Source of the DNA: Nemertoderma westbladi
Taxonomy: Eukaryota > Xenacoelomorpha > Nemertodermatida > Nemertodermatidae
NCBI GenBank assembly: GCA_032718475.1
Contig: JAUCBJ010004781.1
Span: forward strand, 1-23,725
Reading direction: 5' to 3'
DNA length: 23,725 nucleotides
The stretch's first letter is position 1. Each line of letters opens with the position of its first letter. A model generated the notes under the pieces. The model saw only the letters and a list, made by a program, of their open reading frames with translations, had not been told where the DNA came from and did no database searches. Below, in pieces: positions 20,369 through 23,725 of this stretch. Both the position numbers and the translations under genes were made by a program.

Positions 20369-20570
20369 TAAGGCCGTGTTCACACTACCGAGTCAAAGTC
20401 AAAAGACAAAATGTAAAACACATCACATTTTTTCTAGAATGCCCATATGTATTATATTAGGCCTATGTAAATGTATTATTATTTAGTATTGCTAGCTATG
20501 TAGCTATATTTATGACTCTGACTTTGACTCTGACTTTATGACTTTGCCTCGGTAGTGTGAACGCGGCTTA
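20369..20570. mobile_element. MITE with about 33-bp terminal inverted repeats
   Basis: The left end (TAAGGCCGTGTTCACACTAC...) and the reverse complement of the right end (TAAGCCGCGTTCACACTACC...) match over about 33 bases with one indel and few mismatches, including an identical 15-mer GTTCACACTACCGAG. The right end is followed by A, completing TTAA; the left end is GTAA, one base off, so a TTAA target duplication (piggyBac style) is possible. The interior is AT-rich with repeats of GACTCTGACTTT and no coding capacity. It would need a transposase supplied elsewhere. Confidence 0.8.
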
Positions 20571-20759
20571 AGCCGCGATTTCACAAGTACCCATAGAAAT
20601 CTATTTTCATGGTTCATGCAAAATTTCATTTTTCCGTTTTTGCTTTTTTTTTTACAGTAATCATGTCTAACGAATTGCTAACTAATTATAGCTGAACGAT
20701 GATTGATAAACGAGAAAAGAAAAGATCCAAAGAGTTTTAGGTTGCATCAATTAATCATT

Positions 20760-21090
20760 TTCATTTCTTGTGGGCTCTCTTTATTATGTACATGTCTATG
20801 ATACTGGGGTTATTGAGCTCCAAACACTCAAGTATAACAACCTTGGCACGATTGGTCTTAAGGCTCTATGCAGCAATCATATTTTACTTCGGCCAACAAT
20901 TGTATATCTGGGAGCACAGATTTCAGAAACTTGATTTTCCACAAAGGTGACAGGAAATCAATAGCCTGTCATTGTTTAGGAGACTTTAAAAGTGGTCCTT
21001 CCAACCTTTGAAGCGACCAGCTGGAGATTCAGCCTTAACCTTGGATGTTGGTCTTCCTAGTCAGCGAGTTAATAGATTTCCATGCCTGGG
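20760..21090 (-). pseudogene. Second fragment of the main LINE family (linker before RT)
   Basis: 20761-20840 aligns with 12420-12495 of the larger LINE copy (TCATTTCTTGTGGG, TGTACATGTCTA, AAACACTCA). Continuing on the minus strand, separate frames read AWKSINSLTRKT (about 21085-21050), AGRFKGWKDHF (about 21020) and LKTNRAKVVILECLELNNPS (about 20860-20800). These are typical of the segment between endonuclease and reverse transcriptase in this kind of LINE. Stops and frame changes separate them, and the copy lacks everything downstream of position 20760. Confidence 0.65.
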
Positions 21091-21354
21091 CTGACAACAA
21101 ACAAAGAACTACAGGTGGACCTGCAGTGACACTGGTGCAATATAGATTCGACGGACACTGTTCCTGGACACTGAATTAAGTCAATGTATTATTACTTGAT
21201 ATTGTGTATTTAATAATAATATTTGATAGAATAATGCACCGCACCGATGCGCGCTCTAATGCTAATTAACCGTTTACTCCACCAGTAACTTAGTAAACTT
21301 TCACCACAATTACTATATTTCACTTTCACTAGTCTCTATCATTATAATTATTTA
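21091..21354. other. Spacer, no feature recognised
   Basis: May include the 3' UTR of the minus-strand astacin exon. No domain or repeat seen. Confidence 0.35.
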
Positions 21355-21521
21355 TCATGCACATCCATATAAGGCATTGATTTGTGCATAGTCTACAGCT
21401 GATGGCGATGTATTCCGCTTTACTGGCTCACCTGTAGCAACTGAGGTAATTGTTGGTAGACCATTAGAACTCCAATGGTATCCAGGATAATGCATTATTG
21501 ATTTGATATCATACGGACTCC
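21355..21521 (-). CDS. Terminal exon of an astacin (M12A) metalloprotease, partial
   Basis: Reading the minus strand, an AG acceptor (TATATATGCAG) is followed by two bases completing a codon and then SPYDIKSIMHY. SIMHY is the astacin Met-turn plus the Tyr that acts as fifth zinc ligand. It continues with LPTI, then SPSAVDYAQINALYGC, the usual end of the protease domain (D..QIN.LY.C), Ala and TGA at 21357-21355. So the protein ends right after the catalytic domain, without CUB or EGF domains in this isoform. The zinc-binding HExxHxxGxxHE exon should lie at higher coordinates, and I could not find it up to the window end. Either the next intron exceeds 2.2 kb or this is an orphan exon. Astacins are usually secreted zinc endopeptidases. 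Confidence 0.75.
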
Positions 21522-21589
21522 CTGCATATATATGAAAGTTTAAATATCTTAACTTAACTGAACTATAACAATTCAAAATTATTAACAAT

Positions 21590-21680
21590 TTTAAAAATTT
21601 ATATATATATATATTTATATTTATATTTATTTTTTTTATTTATTTATTTTTTATATTTATTTATATTTATATAACTTATA
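21590..21680. repeat. AT low-complexity tract
   Basis: Runs of (AT)n, TTTATA and TTTATT repeats. A shorter (AT)n tract follows at about 21800-21830. Both lie in what would be the intron upstream of the astacin exon. Confidence 0.8.
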
Positions 21681-22200
21681 TGTTGCTTAGTAAAGATAAG
21701 TTCTCCACACTCCTAAAATAACATCAATATATAATTGTCGATTTTACATGGTTTTATAGTAATTGACTATGACTATTAGGCCAATGCCTATAATGTCCAA
21801 CATATATATAATATATATTTTATATATATTTGTAAGAATTAATAGGGTAGTTCCTGTAGATTGCCTTTAGATAATACTATTTGCCTAGGATCCGATGGTT
21901 TCCAAATCAAGTTATGGTTTCTAATAGCGAAACACAATGGTGTTTACAGAATTCAATAAGATGCTAAAATAGCCGAGATATTTGTGTTTTCAGTTTAAAA
22001 ATTATTCAAAATATGAAAACGATCTGTGATTGGTCGTGACGTCACTATACGCCTCCGAATTTCATTTATATCAACATTCAGATAGTTAATACTATCTTTG
22101 TATAAATTGGGGCAGTTTGTTACTGCAGGGACTGCTATATTAGTACTGTAGTACAGTGCAGCAGTCACCGGTACTAGCACTGCAGCACTGTAGCACTGTA
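21681..22200. other. Putative astacin intron or spacer, no exon found
   Basis: A 61-codon minus-strand frame (21995-22180) has no ATG start and no domain. 22130-22200 is rich in overlapping short palindromes of TACTGTAG / GCACTGCAGCACTG type. Confidence 0.35.
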
Positions 22201-22208
22201 TACTTGCT

Positions 22209-22380
22209 TATTTATACGGCGAACGGAGAGTAAACGGGACAACGGCAAGGCACAAGGAAGGGTGAACAGGGGTTCCCGGAACAACGGCAAGGAGGAGCGA
22301 ATACGGCGAATGGGAGTACCTGGAGCCAGGGTGCCGCGAGCCGGAACGCCAATGAGAATGTCCCATTAGGCCTACTACGA
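22209..22380 (-). promoter_or_regulatory. GC-rich island with a minus-strand TATAAATA box
   Basis: 22217-22380 is distinctly GC-rich in an AT-rich window and contains internal near-repeats (ACAACGGCAAGG twice; TACGGCGAACGG and TACGGCGAATGG). Immediately on its minus-strand downstream side is TATAAATA (22216-22209). This could be a promoter firing towards lower coordinates, but no first exon is recognisable, so it remains speculative. Confidence 0.25.
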
Positions 22381-23136
22381 CGGTACTGACAAAGGAAGAA
22401 AATGATGTACGTATAGGCCTACATAGATATTATGTCCTGGCGGGTTCAGGCAAGAGGAGAATGACATTGTATCTGTATGGGCCGTATCAGATGTGTGTCA
22501 AGGAATCGACCAACGGTTAGTGTTAACGCTCATCATGGGGGTCTGAGAATGAGTGCATGATTCGACAAAATGCTAACAATGATACCGGAACTAGTGGCGA
22601 CGTAGTCGCTTATGTATTGCTGCAAGGGCGCTGTTAGAAACGACTGAAGGTTGAACGATGTTTGGTTGCCTAACAGAGTTGGTTAAACTATCTTACTAGA
22701 AAGCATTCAGCGTAGAGACACGAGATTGCCATTCGGGCTCCACGAGTTATCAGATCCCAACCACTTTCGTTGAGTTGGACTACCCGCATTTGTGAATCGA
22801 TTCCACCGATTGGATTTAGTGCAATTCTACCACTTGCTATACCAGTCGCAATATTTGTTAATGAAATTGTGTGTTCAATGTCTATTGATTGTTGTTTTGT
22901 TGATTATTGATATCTATTGATATTGTTGTATAAAATAAAAAAAACATATGTTGATTTTACGTATTCTTTATTTTATAAATCCTTTTTGCGGCCGTCAGGC
23001 CGTTCTGTCGTATGGTATTTTAATGGATGGGCAACTTTAACTTCTTCTTTCTTTTATCTGTGACGCAATCAAATATAACTTTTTGAATTTTATGACTTTC
23101 TAAATTTGTTGTTACTGTAGTAATTCGTGTAAAGTT
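22381..23136. other. Unidentified sequence, possible retroelement 3' end
   Basis: No domain found in any frame. AATAAA at 22934-22939 followed by an A-run could be the 3' tail of a plus-strand transcript or retrocopy. CGGCCGTCAGGCCG at about 22988 is a small palindrome. Confidence 0.3.
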
Positions 23137-23154
23137 CCCCCCCCCCCCCCCCCC
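23137..23154 (+). repeat. Poly-C tract, 18 bases
   Basis: Eighteen consecutive C followed by more C-rich sequence to about 23164. A run of 14 G on the same strand lies at 23466-23479, so the two could pair as an inverted repeat. Confidence 0.9.
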
Positions 23155-23465
23155 TCCCTCCCCCTTGCTTCTAAGTCCTACAGTAGATCTACCACTGATG
23201 ATATGATTTCAGACGTTCGTGGGATTGGGATGGGTCCAAGACGTACTATATGCCAAGTATATAATATGCATTGGATGGGACGGTTGTTTTTAGTGGGATG
23301 TGACTGACTGACGGAAAAATTAAAACAAACAAATTTCCGGACTTTTATATTTTTTACTTTCAACACAAAACACAAACATATAAAAAAAGATTCAAATTAA
23401 AGTAGGATATTAAAAAGTTTCAAACTAACCCATCTGGACTATCTTTCACAACGTAATTGCCCGAT

Positions 23466-23479
23466 GGGGGGGGGGGGGG
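23466..23479 (+). repeat. Poly-G tract, 14 bases
   Basis: Fourteen consecutive G, complementary to the C tract about 320 bases upstream. Tract length is uncertain in any assembly. Confidence 0.9.
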
Positions 23480-23533
23480 CATTTTAGAAATTTATCAGAT
23501 CTTGGCTCAAAAATTACATTTTTGATGGTATAA

Positions 23534-23725
23534 GGTGTTTTCGAGGTCGCTGATCACGATAAAACTTGTTAAAATATTTATCTGAGCAATGGCAACCATC
23601 ATTTTTGGTGCTATGTTGGTCCCCCAGGACGAAAAGTAGCACTGCAAGTAAAAAAATGCCAAACTAAAAATATTTGTGTTTGGTTTGATAATTCTGAACG
23701 TATTCGGGTTTTCGACGGTCGCTGA
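23534..23725 (+). repeat. Unidentified repeat, two copies of TTTTCGAGGTCGCTGA
   Basis: GGTGTTTTCGAGGTCGCTGA (23534-23553) and GGGTTTTCGACGGTCGCTGA at the last bases of the window are near-identical and about 172 bases apart. This may be a long-period tandem array continuing beyond the window. No coding frame. Confidence 0.5.

Noticed and set aside
21995-22180. 61-codon minus-strand frame as an astacin first exon
   Set aside because: No ATG, no signal peptide and no astacin motif; not supportable from sequence alone.
22590-22620. LTR retrotransposon primer-binding site (AGTGGCGACGTAGTCGC)
   Set aside because: Superficial resemblance only; no LTR pair, gag or pol sequence nearby.

Overview
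The window is AT-rich eukaryotic, almost certainly invertebrate animal, nuclear DNA. The evidence is two secreted S10 serine carboxypeptidases with animal-type signal peptides, a terminal exon of an astacin metalloprotease with a splice acceptor, a TIGAR-like phosphatase, decayed non-LTR retrotransposons, short TIR transposons and two large satellite arrays. I cannot place it to phylum. The repeated octamer TAGGCCTA and satellite-bearing DNA transposons are reminiscent of marine invertebrates, but that is only a hint.

Layout. 1-990: AT-rich, short degenerate repeat and two twin hairpins, no gene. 994-4519: a candidate TIR-bounded DNA element filled by 53 tandem copies of a 52-bp monomer arranged in higher-order repeats; the monomer carries the same TTTTATGCAACC motif as the element's own terminus. 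4771-5575 (+): full-length TIGAR-like histidine phosphatase in one exon, broken by one frameshift. 6010-6190 (-): remnant of a LINE C-terminus. 6504-8294 (-) and 15432-17216 (-): two intronless paralogous S10 carboxypeptidases about 9 kb apart. Between them lie LINE fragments (10120-10252 +, 10970-12495 -), a 3 x 60 bp tandem repeat, a roughly 1-kb imperfect palindrome (12500-13515) and a duplicated 375-bp segment (14181-15130). 17217-18303: very AT-rich upstream region. 18304-19755: a second satellite, about 52 copies of 28 bp. 20369-20570: a MITE with TTAA-like ends. 20760-21090 (-): another fragment of the same LINE family. 21355-21521 (-): last coding exon of an astacin. 21590-23725: low-complexity and GC-rich islands, homopolymer runs and an unidentified repeat cut off by the window end.

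The two carboxypeptidases keep an intact Ser-Asp-His triad and are predicted secreted or lysosomal peptidases. With the astacin they suggest a neighbourhood of extracellular or digestive proteolysis, but nothing in the sequence shows co-regulation. The paralogues are almost identical over their 5' 40 percent and over a short 3' block and clearly diverged between, a mosaic that points to gene conversion. Most of the remaining sequence is mobile-element debris.
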